Below, in pieces: positions 23,627 to 33,117 of a stretch of 64,000 nt of DNA. Where the stretch lies: contig NZ_QJRY01000008.1 of assembly GCF_003205195.1 (NCBI RefSeq), positions 88,191 to 152,190 of the forward strand, given 5' to 3'. Under the pieces are notes generated by a model. That model searched no databases. It was not told the DNA's origin and was given only the letters and a program-made list of their open reading frames with translations. How positions within the stretch are numbered: the first letter of the stretch is position 1; every line of letters begins with the position of its first letter. This DNA is from Peteryoungia wuzhouensis (GTDB taxonomy: Bacteria > Pseudomonadota > Alphaproteobacteria > Rhizobiales > Rhizobiaceae). Made by a program: the position numbers and the translations under genes.

Positions 23627-25825
23627 TCAGTTGGTGCCCTGCAGGTTTACTTCCCAGAACAAGGTTTCGCCCGAGGAGTCATCGACGCCGTCGTTGTCGG
23701 TGACGGCGAAAGCCTTGCCGCTAGCGTCGAAGGCAAAACCTTCGAGCTTGTCGACGACATAGCCATTGGTCGCAGCCTTCAGGTCGGGCAGGAAGTCGTG
23801 GACTTCCTGCTTGGTGACGACAGGCAGCGCTTCGCCAATCTTGGCGGGCTTCAGATCAGCGATATCGACCGAATAGAGCTTCTTCAGCTTGGCATTGTCG
23901 CCAACCTGATTGTCGCGCTCGACGATGTAGAGCTTGCCGTCATGGGCGGTGATTTCGGAGAGACCGACCCAGCCTTCACCAGCCTTTTCCAGCGGATAGT
24001 GGACAGCGCCCCATTCCTTGGACTTCGGATTGTAGGACAGGAGCTTGACGAGGCCCTTGTCGTCATCGCCCCATTCGCGCTGCACGGCCATCCACAGCGT
24101 CATGTCGTCGCCGGTGCCGACGCTGGTGATGCCTTCGAGGCCGAAGCGGGTCTGGCCAGCAAGCAGTTCGGTCGGGAAACCGATCTCGCCCTTGATCTCA
24201 CCCTTGTCGTCGACATTGTAGATGCCGTGACCGACGAGCTTGGCGGCATCGCCTTCGGAGGCCAGCCAGAAGCCGCCCTTGCCGTCCAGCGTGATGCCTT
24301 CGATGTCGAGCTTCTGGGCCGGCTGGCCGCCGCGCAGAATTGGCAGGGCCTTGGTGATGACCGCCGGCTTTTGGCTGGCGTCGATCGTGAAGATCGTCGG
24401 CTGGGCCGAATAGAAGCTGTCATTGACGGCGTAGAGGGTGCCTGCCTTTTCGGCATCGCCGACGAGACCCGAAAGCGCACCCCAGCCGATCGGTGCGCCG
24501 TCGACGATCTCGGAGCGGAGCATCGGATAAGCGGGCGTGCCGTCCGCCAGTTCATAGAGCATCACATGCGAGCGCACGCCGCCGTCTTCGCCGAGATCGA
24601 GTTCGTTGGCGGTCGCGAGCAGGTTGCGGCCAGGGATGGCGACCGCGCCTTCCGGCGAAATGCCGGACGGCAGCAGCTGGACGAGTTCCGGATCGGCACC
24701 GGTATCCTTGTAGACGGCGGCGATCGAGCCACGCTCGGAGAGCACGAAGAAATACTTCTGATCGCCGAAGGTTGCGGTTTCCAGGCCTTCGAGTTCAACG
24801 CCCTTGGACTTGGCGCGCTTGTCGGGGAAATGGCCGATCTGGGCGATGGCGAGTTCGAGCGACGGACCGGATTCGTAAAGTTCCTTGCCGGTCTTGTCGA
24901 AGATGGTGAAGCTGCGCGAGCCCCCCTTCCAGTCGCCCTCGTTGGCGATGACAATACGGTTGTCATCCAGCCACTTCACGGCATCCGGCTCGCGAAGAAC
25001 GCCTTCCTTGCTGCCGGTGAACTTCAGCGCGCCGTCCGACTTGGTGTCGATACCGGCCAGATCCACCTTGCCGGCGGAGAAGTGGGCCTTCACTTCGCCG
25101 GTCTTGCCGTCGACGATGGCGATGTGGTTGTTTTCCTGCAGCGTGACGGCTATCTCGCCGAGGCTGTTGATTGAGACGAATTCCGGTTCCGGATCTTCAG
25201 GGGCGATCTCGGCCAGGCCGGTCAGGGCAACGTGCTTGATCGAGGCGCAATCGACGATGCCGTCCTTCAGCGATGCGATGACGAGATCGCCGGCCGGCAT
25301 CTGCGGCAGGTCACCATCATTGACGTCCTCGTCGCGCTCATTCTCGATGGCCACGGCGACAAAGCTCTTGTCGTTGGAGACAGCAACCGAGTCCGGCTGG
25401 CCGCCGAGGTCACAGCTCGATTCAATGGCCTTGGTGGCGATGTCGACGACGACAAGCTTGCCGGACGGATTGGCCTTGCTCTCGGAGGTATTGACGCCAG
25501 CGAGAACCTTCGATCCGGCAACGGCAACAGACGTCGGCTCACCGCCCATCATCAGGGCGCCGGCTGCCTTCGGGGCCTTGGCGTCGGTGATGTCAACAAA
25601 ACCGATCGCACCGAGCGGGCTGTCGGAATAGATCAGCATGTTGCCGTCTTCCGTGGCCGTAACGATCTCGGCTGACGTCGCCGCGAGCTTGTCCTTGTCG
25701 GCCGGAAGATTGGTCGCGACCGGGAAGGCGGCGATGCGGTTGAAGACCTGCTCGGCTGCCGCCGGCATGGTGACCGAGGCCAGAAGTGCGGCGGTCAGAG
25801 CCGCGCGAGTAAGACCTGATGTCAT
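23627..25825 (-). CDS. Secreted esterase-like-activity-of-phytase domain protein
   Basis: A 732-residue exported protein. Its signal peptide is TRAALTAALLASVTMPAAAE, with cleavage likely after AAA. The N-terminal half is a beta-propeller-like region with repeated VVDIATKAIESS and VAVSNDKSFVAVAIENE strands (YVTN/SpvB-type). The C-terminal half (about 380-725) matches the phytase-like domain family, with LEGLETATFG, LDIEGITLDGKGGFWLASEGD and VDKLEGFAFDASGKAFAVTD. It is probably periplasmic and might hydrolyse phosphoesters. AGGAGG six bases before ATG 25825 fixes the start. Enzymatic activity is inferred from family only. Confidence 0.8.
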   Translation of the reverse strand: MTSGLTRAALTAALLASVTMPAAAEQVFNRIAAFPVATNLPADKDKLAATSAEIVTATEDGNMLIYSDSPLGAIGFVDITDAKAPKAAGALMMGGEPTSVAVAGSKVLAGVNTSESKANPSGKLVVVDIATKAIESSCDLGGQPDSVAVSNDKSFVAVAIENERDEDVNDGDLPQMPAGDLVIASLKDGIVDCASIKHVALTGLAEIAPEDPEPEFVSINSLGEIAVTLQENNHIAIVDGKTGEVKAHFSAGKVDLAGIDTKSDGALKFTGSKEGVLREPDAVKWLDDNRIVIANEGDWKGGSRSFTIFDKTGKELYESGPSLELAIAQIGHFPDKRAKSKGVELEGLETATFGDQKYFFVLSERGSIAAVYKDTGADPELVQLLPSGISPEGAVAIPGRNLLATANELDLGEDGGVRSHVMLYELADGTPAYPMLRSEIVDGAPIGWGALSGLVGDAEKAGTLYAVNDSFYSAQPTIFTIDASQKPAVITKALPILRGGQPAQKLDIEGITLDGKGGFWLASEGDAAKLVGHGIYNVDDKGEIKGEIGFPTELLAGQTRFGLEGITSVGTGDDMTLWMAVQREWGDDDKGLVKLLSYNPKSKEWGAVHYPLEKAGEGWVGLSEITAHDGKLYIVERDNQVGDNAKLKKLYSVDIADLKPAKIGEALPVVTKQEVHDFLPDLKAATNGYVVDKLEGFAFDASGKAFAVTDNDGVDDSSGETLFWEVNLQGTN

Positions 25826-25904
25826 GGAAAACCTCCTGTTGCCGAAGAATGGAACAGGAGGCTTTTGCGTCACTCGGATTACAGGCGCATGACAGGCGAC
25901 TAAA

Positions 25905-26804
25905 TCACCCTTGGCTTGTTTCGCGACGGGCTTCCCGAAGCATGAGGAAGAGTGACGCGCCGAGGATCAGCACGGCGCCGAGCCAGAGATAACCGCTCGG
26001 CGCGTAACCGAAGACCAGCCAGCCGGCAAAGACATTGAGCGGCAGCTTCAGGTCGTCGAATGGCTGGACGTAAGCCGCATCCGCGGCGTTGTAGGCAAGC
26101 GTCAGCAGGTACTGGCCAACCGCCGTGAGCAAACCCGCCGCGAGGAGGAGCCAGAGCGCCAGCCCCTCTGGAACGACGAAGCCCGAGGCGGCAGCAAGCC
26201 CGAAATTGATCGGCGTCAGAAGCACGAGCAGCCAGACGGTCACCGTCTCCGGCGCCTCGTAATGGGTGAGGTTCTTCATGATCAGCGAAGAGCCGCCCCA
26301 GAGCAGCGCGGAAAGCACAGGGAGGAGTGCGGCGAGAGTGAAGGTGTCCGACCAGGGCTGCAGGATGATCATGGCGCCGGTGAAGCCCGCCAGCGTCGCC
26401 AGCCAGCGGTCGCGACCGACCGTTTCGCCGAGGAAGAGACGGGCGCCGATGATGATGAAGAAAGGCGAGGTCATGACCAGTGCGATCGCCTGCCAGATTG
26501 GCACGGTGGCAAGGCCCGTCACCCAGGCCTGGACACCGAAGGCTGCCAGCACCACGCGCAGGATGTGGCGAACAGGATAAGCGGTCTTCATGGCCTTGAA
26601 GCCAAGGCGGAAGAGCAGCGGCAGCGAGAGGACGAGGGCAAAGCCATATTGCCAGAAGGCGGTCGAGGCCGGCGGGAAGTGAAGCGTCATGGCCAGCCAC
26701 TGGGTCACGACATTGAGCGCGGCAAAGGCAATGCCCGCAAGAACCATGAAACCTGCACCAAGGACGGCGCGGGAACGCAAGAGCGACACGGAGCTCTGAT
26801 TCAT
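25905..26804 (-). CDS. ribN: Riboflavin transporter, RibN type (EamA/DMT family)
   Basis: A 299-residue inner-membrane protein with about ten hydrophobic segments in two EamA halves. The family alone would only say drug/metabolite transporter. The FMN riboswitch at 26937-27092, on the same strand and 130 bases before the start, ties it to flavin supply. RibN of Rhizobium is a DMT-family riboflavin importer controlled in this way. ATG 26804 follows AAGGA by eight bases. The long upstream extension of the frame reads through the leader and should be ignored. Confidence 0.88.
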   Translation of the reverse strand: MNQSSVSLLRSRAVLGAGFMVLAGIAFAALNVVTQWLAMTLHFPPASTAFWQYGFALVLSLPLLFRLGFKAMKTAYPVRHILRVVLAAFGVQAWVTGLATVPIWQAIALVMTSPFFIIIGARLFLGETVGRDRWLATLAGFTGAMIILQPWSDTFTLAALLPVLSALLWGGSSLIMKNLTHYEAPETVTVWLLVLLTPINFGLAAASGFVVPEGLALWLLLAAGLLTAVGQYLLTLAYNAADAAYVQPFDDLKLPLNVFAGWLVFGYAPSGYLWLGAVLILGASLFLMLREARRETSQG

Positions 26805-26936
26805 GTCATTTTTCCTTTTTCCAAAAGGACCAACACAAACCAGGACAGACGAGGACGACGGAACCCCTCCCCTGACGGGAAGCGAAACGCAGCAGGGACG
26901 CCTCACCGGTCGCCCGGTTCTGGCATCACCACCTGA

Positions 26937-27092
26937 CCTCATTCTCTTTCATCCGGACTATAACCGTCGGCTCCGGAATCACACCGGATCTGCTGACCCT
27001 CCCCTTCCCGTTACCGGGAGATGGGCAGGCGCTCGCGGGCTTGAGGTTTCCCCCTTACCGCCGGTGGGGAATTGCACCCCGCCCTGAGAACG
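26937..27092 (-). promoter_or_regulatory. FMN riboswitch (RFN element)
   Basis: On the minus strand the conserved RFN landmarks appear in order: TTCTCAGGGCGGGGTGCAAT, CCCCACCGGCGGTAAGGG, AGCCCGCGAGCG, GGGTCAGCAGATCCGGTG, GATTCCGGAGCCGACGGTTA and TAGTCCGGATGAAAGAGAA. They form the six-helix junction that binds flavin mononucleotide. It should lower expression of the downstream ribN when FMN is plentiful. A promoter is likely near 27100-27145 (TTGCAC, 16-base spacer, TTATCT on the minus strand). Confidence 0.96.
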
Positions 27093-27151
27093 AATGCCGG
27101 AACATCCGGCACGACAGAGATAAGACAGGTTCTCATGCGGTGCAAGGCAAC

Positions 27152-27178
27152 AAAAAAGCCCGGCACGAGGCCGGGCTT
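27152..27178 (-). terminator. Rho-independent terminator of hupB
   Basis: On the minus strand GCCCGGC pairs with GCCGGGC around a five-base loop and is followed by six T, about 52 bases after the hupB stop codon. Confidence 0.9.
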
Positions 27179-27229
27179 CATAGGCGTCAGCTGACCATCG
27201 CGCCGTAGGGTGGCGACGGTCATGACGGA

Positions 27230-27505
27230 TCAGCTGTTAACAGCGTCCTTCAGGCCCTTGCCGGCCGTGAACTTCGGAACGTTGCGAGCCGGGATATCGA
27301 CTTCAGCGCCGGTGGACGGGTTGCGGCCCTTGGAGGCTTCGCGACGGGCGACGGTGAAGGCGCCGAAGCCAGCGAGACGAATGTCGCCGCCGTTCTTCAG
27401 CTCGGCCTGGACCGTTTCAAAAACGGCATCAACGGCAGAGGCTGCGTCAGCCTTGGTGAGGCCAGCCTTCTCGGCGACCGCGGATACGAGTTCGTTCTTG
27501 TTCAT
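27230..27505 (-). CDS. hupB: DNA-binding protein HU
   Basis: A 91-residue histone-like protein that bends and compacts DNA as a dimer. MNKNELVSAVAEKAGLTKAD starts the helical base, and the beta-arm signature FGAFTVARREASKGRNPSTG is complete. Length and sequence are typical of HU-beta of alphaproteobacteria. ATG 27505 has GGGTGG upstream; the open frame before it is leader. It follows lon on the same strand, a conserved order in rhizobia, with a terminator between them. Confidence 0.96.
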   Translation of the reverse strand: MNKNELVSAVAEKAGLTKADAASAVDAVFETVQAELKNGGDIRLAGFGAFTVARREASKGRNPSTGAEVDIPARNVPKFTAGKGLKDAVNS

Positions 27506-27638
27506 GTTTCCACCCTTTCTGATTGGTATGAAACGACTCAAAAGATTAAGTCGGGCGGAGAATACGAATGCTTCTGCCCTTCGCAACTCAAAAGCACCCG
27601 AAAGGCCCGGAAAACAAGCCGTTTAAGCGTGTTTTCAC

Positions 27639-27669
27639 AAAAAAGGCTGGCAAAATTGCCAGCCTTTTT
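27639..27669 (-). terminator. Rho-independent terminator of lon
   Basis: GGCTGGCAA pairs with TTGCCAGCC, flanked by A-run and T-run. On the minus strand it lies 43 bases after the lon stop and separates lon from hupB. Confidence 0.9.
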
Positions 27670-27711
27670 CGCGGATTTGGAGCTTTATGGCTCAACCATG
27701 GCAAAATGGCA

Positions 27712-30129
27712 TCAATGAGCGACGGTCGCGCCGGTTTCGTCGGTGGTCTCGACGGTGCCGATCGCGGGTGTTTCAACCGTTCCGTCCCACTCGATCGGCT
27801 CGGGGACGCGGATCAGGGCGTGGCGGATAACCTCACCCATACGCGACACCGGAACGATCTCCATGTTGTTCTTCACATTGTCCGGAATGTCCGCTAGGTC
27901 CTTGGCGTTCTCTTCCGGGATGAGAACCTTCTTGATGCCGCCACGGAGTGCTGCAAGCAGCTTTTCCTTGAGGCCACCGATCGGCAGGACGCGACCACGC
28001 AAGGTCACTTCGCCGGTCATCGCGATATCCTTCGAAACCGGGATACCGGTCATGATGGAGACGATGGCGGTTGCCATGGCGATACCGGCAGACGGACCGT
28101 CCTTCGGGGTTGCGCCTTCCGGCACGTGAACATGGATGTCCGACTTGTCGAAGCGGGGCGGCTCGACGCCGAAATCGACAGCGCGCGAGCGGACGTAGGA
28201 TGCTGCAGCCGAAATCGACTCCTTCATCACTTCCTTCAGGTTGCCCGTCACCGTCATGCGGCCCTTGCCGGGCATCATGACGCCTTCGATCGTCAGCAGT
28301 TCGCCGCCGACCTCCGTCCAGGCGAGACCCGTGACAACACCGACCTGGTCTTCGCCTTCTGCTTCGCCGTGGCGGAAGCGCGGGACGCCGAGATAGTCGT
28401 TGATGTTCTCGGCCGTGACGGCCACCGACTTGACCTTACCCTTGATGATTTCGGTCACGGCCTTGCGGGCGAGCTTCATCAGCTCGCGCTCGAAGGAACG
28501 AACACCGGCTTCGCGGGTGTATTGCTGAATGATCGTCAGGATCGCACCATCCGTCACGGAAAACTCTTCCGGACGCAGGGCATGTTCCTTGATCGACTTC
28601 GGCAGCAGGTGCCGCTTGGCGATCTCCAGCTTTTCGTCTTCCGTGTAACCGGCGATGCGGATGATCTCCATGCGGTCCATCAAAGGACCCGGGATGTTCA
28701 GCGTATTCGCGGTCGTCACGAACATGACGTTCGACAGGTCATATTCCACTTCGAGATAGTGGTCCATGAAGGTGGAGTTCTGTTCGGGATCCAGCACCTC
28801 AAGCAGAGCCGAAGACGGATCACCCCGGAAGTCCATGCCCATCTTGTCGATCTCATCGAGCAGGAAGAGCGGGTTGGACTTCTTGGCCTTCTTCATCGAC
28901 TGCACGATCTTGCCGGGCATCGAGCCGATATAGGTGCGGCGGTGACCGCGGATCTCGGCTTCGTCACGAACGCCACCGAGCGCCATGCGCACGTATTCGC
29001 GGCCGGTCGCCTTGGCGATCGACTTGGCGAGCGAGGTCTTGCCGACGCCCGGAGGTCCGACGAGGCACAGGATCGGCCCCTTGATCTTGGTCGCACGGGC
29101 CTGGACCGCCAGATACTCGACGATGCGCTCCTTGACCTTGTCGAGGCCGAAATGGTCCTCGTCGAGGATCTTCTCGGCGGCGTTGAGGTCGATCTTGACC
29201 TTGGACTTCTTGTTCCAGGGCAGACCGAGCAACCAGTCGAGATAGTTGCGCACGACGGTGGCTTCCGCCGACATCGGGCTCATGTGGCGCAGCTTCTTCA
29301 GCTCGGCATCGGCCTTTTCCTTGGCTTCCTTGGAAAGCTTGGTCTTGGCGATGCGCTCTTCCAGTTCGGCCATCTCGTCACGGCCGTCTTCGCCGTCGCC
29401 GAGTTCCTTCTGGATCGCCTTCATCTGTTCGTTGAGGTAGTACTCGCGCTGGGTCTTCTCCATCTGGCGCTTGACGCGCGAGCGGATGCGCTTTTCGACC
29501 TGGAGAACCGAGATCTCGCCTTCCATGAAGCCGAGCGCCTTTTCGAGACGCGTCTTCACGCTCACCGTTTCCAGCATTTCCTGCTTTTCGGTGATCTTGA
29601 TCGAGAGGTGCGAGGCAACCGTATCCGCCAGCTTCGAGTAATCCTCGATCTGGCTCGCGGCGCCGACGACCTCGGGAGAGATCTTCTTGTTCAGCTTGAC
29701 GTAGTTTTCGAATTCCGAAACCACGGAGCGGGACAGCGCCTCGATCTCGACGGCGTCTTCATCCGGCTCGGCGAGAATGCGAGCGGTCGCTTCGTAGTAA
29801 TCTTCGCGGCCCGTATAGCCTTCGATCTTGGCGCGGGCGCGGCCTTCGATCAGGACCTTCACGGTGCCGTCCGGCAGCTTCAGGAGCTGCAGCACATTGG
29901 CAACGGTACCGACTTCGTAAATGGCGGTCGCGGCCGGATCATCATCGCTCGCATTGATCTGCGTGGCCAGCATGATCTGCTTGTCCGAGCCCATCACCTC
30001 TTCAAGAGCGCGGATGGATTTCTCGCGGCCCACAAACAAGGGGACAATCATGTGCGGGAACACCACGATGTCGCGCAGAGGAAGCACCGGATAGGTGTTC
30101 ACCTCGTTTGTCGCTGACGTATTCGTCAT
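27712..30129 (-). CDS. lon: ATP-dependent protease Lon
   Basis: An 805-residue cytoplasmic AAA+ protease that degrades misfolded and regulatory proteins. The N-terminal substrate-binding domain starts at [15 protein letters not shown]. The ATPase has Walker [10 protein letters not shown] and Walker [11 protein letters not shown]. The C-terminal peptidase has the catalytic Ser680 in KDGPSAGIA and Lys near 723 in [10 protein letters not shown]. Length is normal. ATG 30129 begins [15 protein letters not shown]. The gene lies between clpX and hupB, and a heat-shock-like promoter is visible 80 bases upstream. Confidence 0.98.
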   Translation of the reverse strand: MTNTSATNEVNTYPVLPLRDIVVFPHMIVPLFVGREKSIRALEEVMGSDKQIMLATQINASDDDPAATAIYEVGTVANVLQLLKLPDGTVKVLIEGRARAKIEGYTGREDYYEATARILAEPDEDAVEIEALSRSVVSEFENYVKLNKKISPEVVGAASQIEDYSKLADTVASHLSIKITEKQEMLETVSVKTRLEKALGFMEGEISVLQVEKRIRSRVKRQMEKTQREYYLNEQMKAIQKELGDGEDGRDEMAELEERIAKTKLSKEAKEKADAELKKLRHMSPMSAEATVVRNYLDWLLGLPWNKKSKVKIDLNAAEKILDEDHFGLDKVKERIVEYLAVQARATKIKGPILCLVGPPGVGKTSLAKSIAKATGREYVRMALGGVRDEAEIRGHRRTYIGSMPGKIVQSMKKAKKSNPLFLLDEIDKMGMDFRGDPSSALLEVLDPEQNSTFMDHYLEVEYDLSNVMFVTTANTLNIPGPLMDRMEIIRIAGYTEDEKLEIAKRHLLPKSIKEHALRPEEFSVTDGAILTIIQQYTREAGVRSFERELMKLARKAVTEIIKGKVKSVAVTAENINDYLGVPRFRHGEAEGEDQVGVVTGLAWTEVGGELLTIEGVMMPGKGRMTVTGNLKEVMKESISAAASYVRSRAVDFGVEPPRFDKSDIHVHVPEGATPKDGPSAGIAMATAIVSIMTGIPVSKDIAMTGEVTLRGRVLPIGGLKEKLLAALRGGIKKVLIPEENAKDLADIPDNVKNNMEIVPVSRMGEVIRHALIRVPEPIEWDGTVETPAIGTVETTDETGATVAH

Positions 30130-30210
30130 TTCAATTCCTTTCCAACGTCCCGGGCTGCCGGGACCAGATGACCGACCCAAAGGCATCGGCCATGTTCTTG
30201 CTCCCCCAAC

Positions 30211-30239
30211 AAGTGGAGTGGCGATATCCTCAATTCAAG
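30211..30239 (-). promoter_or_regulatory. Candidate RpoH (heat-shock) promoter of lon
   Basis: On the minus strand CTTGAA (30234-30239) is followed after 17 bases by CCACTT (30211-30216). This resembles alphaproteobacterial RpoH promoters, and the spacing equals that of the candidate before clpP. It lies about 80 bases upstream of the lon ATG. Confidence 0.45.
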
Positions 30240-30513
30240 CCTGCCTGGCCGGTCCGTCGCGAAACTGTGACGGTCAGATGACGCTCTTTCCCCGCCCGCA
30301 TCCTAGAGTGCGGACCTGAAGCGAGGCATGCGCGGCGCACGAGGCGAAATAGACCCTCACGGCTCTCGCATGGCAGGAAAGACGATACGCAGATACGGAT
30401 ACGCAACAGAATCCAGGCGGCATGTCACCCCTCCTGTTCTACCCCAATCCCCCGCAGAGACAACAGCAGACACAGTAAATTAGCCGAAGTTCACTGGGGA
30501 TGGCCGCAAAACG

Positions 30514-30540
30514 AAAGAGCCCGCCAAAGGCGGGCTCTTT
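30514..30540 (-). terminator. Terminator of clpX
   Basis: AAAGAGCCCGCC pairs with GGCGGGCTCTTT around a three-base loop. On the minus strand it is followed by CGTTTT, 20 bases after the clpX stop. Confidence 0.85.
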
Positions 30541-30560
30541 GCAGTCTATGGGTGTCGAGA

Positions 30561-31838
30561 TCAGGCCGAAGCGTTGGCTTTTTCTTCCTGCCTGTCCGCA
30601 TAGATGTAGAGCGGGCGGGAATTGCCGTTGACGACGTCGTCGGAGATGACGACTTCGCGAACGCCATCGAGTTCCGGCAGTTCGAACATCGTGTCGAGCA
30701 GGATCTTTTCCATGATCGAGCGCAGGCCGCGGGCACCGGTCTTGCGGGTGATCGCCTTGCGGGCGATTTCACGCAGGGCATCCTCGTGGAAGGACAGCTC
30801 GACGTCTTCCATCTCGAACAGGCGCTGGTACTGCTTGACGAGCGCGTTCTTCGGTTCCGAGAGAATCTGGATCAGGGCGTCTTCATCCAGGTCTTCGAGC
30901 GTTGCCAGAACCGGCAGACGACCGATGAATTCCGGGATGAGGCCGAACTTGACGAGATCTTCCGGCTCCAGTTCGCGCAGGACTTCGCCGACGCGGCGAT
31001 CTTCCGGAGACGTCACCGTCGCGCCGAAGCCGATCGAGGTCTTCTCGCCACGGGCAGAGATGATCTTGTCGAGGCCGGCAAAGGCACCGCCGCAGATGAA
31101 CAGGATGTTCGTCGTGTCGACCTGCAGGAATTCCTGCTGCGGATGCTTGCGGCCACCCTGCGGCGGTACCGAGGCAACCGTGCCTTCCATGATCTTCAGC
31201 AGTGCCTGCTGGACGCCCTCGCCCGATACGTCGCGGGTGATCGAAGGGTTGTCCGACTTGCGTGAGATCTTGTCGACTTCGTCGATATAGACGATGCCGC
31301 GCTGGGCGCGTTCCACGTTGTAATCGGCAGCCTGCAAGAGCTTCAGAATGATGTTCTCGACATCTTCACCGACGTAACCGGCTTCGGTCAGCGTCGTGGC
31401 ATCGGCCATGGTGAAGGGCACATCGATGATTCGGGCGAGCGTCTGGGCAAGATAGGTCTTGCCGCAGCCGGTCGGGCCGACGAGCAGGATGTTCGACTTG
31501 GCCAACTCCACATCGCCGCCCTTGGAGGCGTGCGAGAGGCGCTTGTAATGGTTGTGCACCGCGACCGAAAGGATCTTCTTGGCCTGCTTCTGGCCGATCA
31601 CGTATTCGTCGAGGATCTTGATGATGTCCTGCGGCGTGGGAACGCCATCACGGGACTTGACCATCGAAGACTTGTTCTCTTCGCGGATGATATCCATGCA
31701 GAGTTCGACGCATTCATCACAGATGAACACCGTCGGTCCGGCAATCAGCTTGCGGACCTCGTGCTGGCTCTTGCCGCAGAAGGAACAATAAAGGGTATTC
31801 TTGGAGTCACCGCCGTTGCTTCCGCTGACCTTGCTCAT
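30561..31838 (-). CDS. clpX: ATP-dependent Clp protease ATP-binding subunit ClpX
   Basis: A 425-residue AAA+ unfoldase that feeds proteins to ClpP. The N-terminal zinc-binding domain has Cys18, Cys21, Cys40 and Cys43. The ATPase has Walker A GPTGCGKT (about 118-125), Walker [11 protein letters not shown] and the pore loop GYVGEDVE. The ClpP-binding loop appears as [14 protein letters not shown] 31838 has AAGGATAAAG upstream. The order clpP, clpX, lon on one strand is conserved in rhizobia. Confidence 0.98.
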   Translation of the reverse strand: MSKVSGSNGGDSKNTLYCSFCGKSQHEVRKLIAGPTVFICDECVELCMDIIREENKSSMVKSRDGVPTPQDIIKILDEYVIGQKQAKKILSVAVHNHYKRLSHASKGGDVELAKSNILLVGPTGCGKTYLAQTLARIIDVPFTMADATTLTEAGYVGEDVENIILKLLQAADYNVERAQRGIVYIDEVDKISRKSDNPSITRDVSGEGVQQALLKIMEGTVASVPPQGGRKHPQQEFLQVDTTNILFICGGAFAGLDKIISARGEKTSIGFGATVTSPEDRRVGEVLRELEPEDLVKFGLIPEFIGRLPVLATLEDLDEDALIQILSEPKNALVKQYQRLFEMEDVELSFHEDALREIARKAITRKTGARGLRSIMEKILLDTMFELPELDGVREVVISDDVVNGNSRPLYIYADRQEEKANASA

Positions 31839-32090
31839 GTCTTTATCCTTCCAGCACGCCGCGCCACCGCCTGGTTGCGGCAGGGCGATCACTCTCACTG
31901 TCCGGCTTCAGCCGCCGCCTTTGGCTGAAACCTCTTCCGATCCGGAGCTACTAGCCGATCCACTGAGGGCAGATCGGCGGCAACGAAAACTCCCGGTCTC
32001 GGCAGACTATGTCAGAAACGATCAACATAGCCTTAATCCATACTATTAGCGCTTTCGCAGCGACTTTAAACCCCCGGCGCCTTCACATAC

Positions 32091-32113
32091 TGCGGCGCCG
32101 CATTGGCGCCGCA
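32091..32113. terminator. GC hairpin downstream of clpP
   Basis: TGCGGCGCC pairs with GGCGCCGCA around a five-base loop, 15 bases past the clpP stop on the minus strand. No T-run follows, so it is a weak or factor-assisted terminator or an RNA-stabilising stem. The rest of the 31839-32127 gap should hold the clpX promoter; no clear one was identified. Confidence 0.5.
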
Positions 32114-32127
32114 CCGGCCGGGTGCCA

Positions 32128-32763
32128 TCAAGCCGATGGTGCTGCACCTTCCATTTCGGCGCGCGAGGTCAGGATACGGTCGATCAGACCCCATTCCTTG
32201 GCTTCGCTCGATTCCATGAAGTGGTCGCGGTCCAGCGTGTTTTCCACTTCGTCGTAAGTGCGGCCCGTGTGCTTGACATAGACCTCGTTCAAACGACGCT
32301 TCATCTTAATAATGTCACGAGCATGGCGCTCGATGTCGGATGCCTGGCCCTGGAAGCCGCCCGAGGGCTGGTGGACCATGATGCGGGCGTTCGGGGTGGC
32401 AAAACGCATGCCCTTTTCGCCGGCCGCCAGCAGCAGCGACCCCATCGAGGCTGCCTGGCCGATGCACAGCGTCGACACGGCCGGACGGATGAACTGCATG
32501 GTGTCGTAGATCGCCATGCCGGAGGTGACGACGCCACCCGGCGAATTGATGTAGATGGCGATTTCCTTCTTCGGGTTCTCGGCTTCGAGGAAGAGAAGCT
32601 GGGCGCAGACCAGCGAGGCCATGGTGTCCTCGACCGGGCCCGTCAGGAAGATGATCCGCTCCTTCAGCAGTCGGGAGAAGATATCGTAGGAGCGCTCGCC
32701 ACGATTGGTCTGCTCGACGACCATCGGCACCAGAGCGAGAGCGGTATCAACGGGATTTCTCAT
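32128..32763 (-). CDS. clpP: ATP-dependent Clp protease proteolytic subunit ClpP
   Basis: A 211-residue serine peptidase that forms the tetradecameric chamber working with ClpX and ClpA. The catalytic triad is Ser106 (GQAASMGS), His131 (MVHQPSGG) and Asp180 (LDRDHFM). [19 protein letters not shown] is typical. Length is normal. It is the first gene of the clpP-clpX-lon-hupB row, and a heat-shock-like promoter lies about 70 bases upstream. Confidence 0.97.
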   Translation of the reverse strand: MRNPVDTALALVPMVVEQTNRGERSYDIFSRLLKERIIFLTGPVEDTMASLVCAQLLFLEAENPKKEIAIYINSPGGVVTSGMAIYDTMQFIRPAVSTLCIGQAASMGSLLLAAGEKGMRFATPNARIMVHQPSGGFQGQASDIERHARDIIKMKRRLNEVYVKHTGRTYDEVENTLDRDHFMESSEAKEWGLIDRILTSRAEMEGAAPSA

Positions 32764-33117
32764 ATCGGTCCTTTTTCAGCCTCTCCCCGCAACGTCCGGT
32801 GCCGGGAATCACGTAAAATCTGTCAACCCCTACATAGAGTGTCCGCACCCTGACATTCAAGACGCGTGCAAGGGATATCCTTAATGCCTGCCTCCGGACG
32901 AACAGCCTCGACCTAACGGGTTTTTCTCACCCATGCCAATGCCGGGCCCTCGTCTGAAGAGCGATACACAAGAATGCCCTAACATGGTGAAAATTCTGTC
33001 ATCGCGTGGCCAGGGAATCGCGCGGCTTTGCTGCAATCTGCCAAATTTCCGTAGGAAGTGCTTAACCCGGCTGGGCCATTGTGGGGCAATTCGATCCAGA
33101 CGTGAATTTTTGGGATA
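32764..33117. other. Divergent region between clpP and the GGDEF gene
   Basis: A 354-base gap. The part next to clpP contains the candidate RpoH promoter. The remainder (about 32880-33117) shows no coding character on either strand and presumably carries the promoter of the diguanylate cyclase. Confidence 0.5.
32832..32861 (-). promoter_or_regulatory. Candidate RpoH (heat-shock) promoter of clpP
   Basis: On the minus strand CTTGAA (32856-32861) is followed after 18 bases by CTATGT (32832-32837). This is close to the CTTG...CTAT pattern of alphaproteobacterial RpoH promoters, 69 bases before the clpP ATG. Confidence 0.5.

Larger units (their letters stand above)
30130..30560. other. lon promoter region and clpX 3' region
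   Basis: A 430-base gap between lon and clpX. It contains the clpX terminator (30514-30540), a heat-shock-like promoter (30211-30239) and no open frame with coding character. Confidence 0.6.

Noticed and set aside
28126-30117. Plus-strand open frame of 663 codons opposite lon
   Set aside because: It is fully antisense to lon and its translation has no recognisable domain; a mirror effect of GC-rich third positions.
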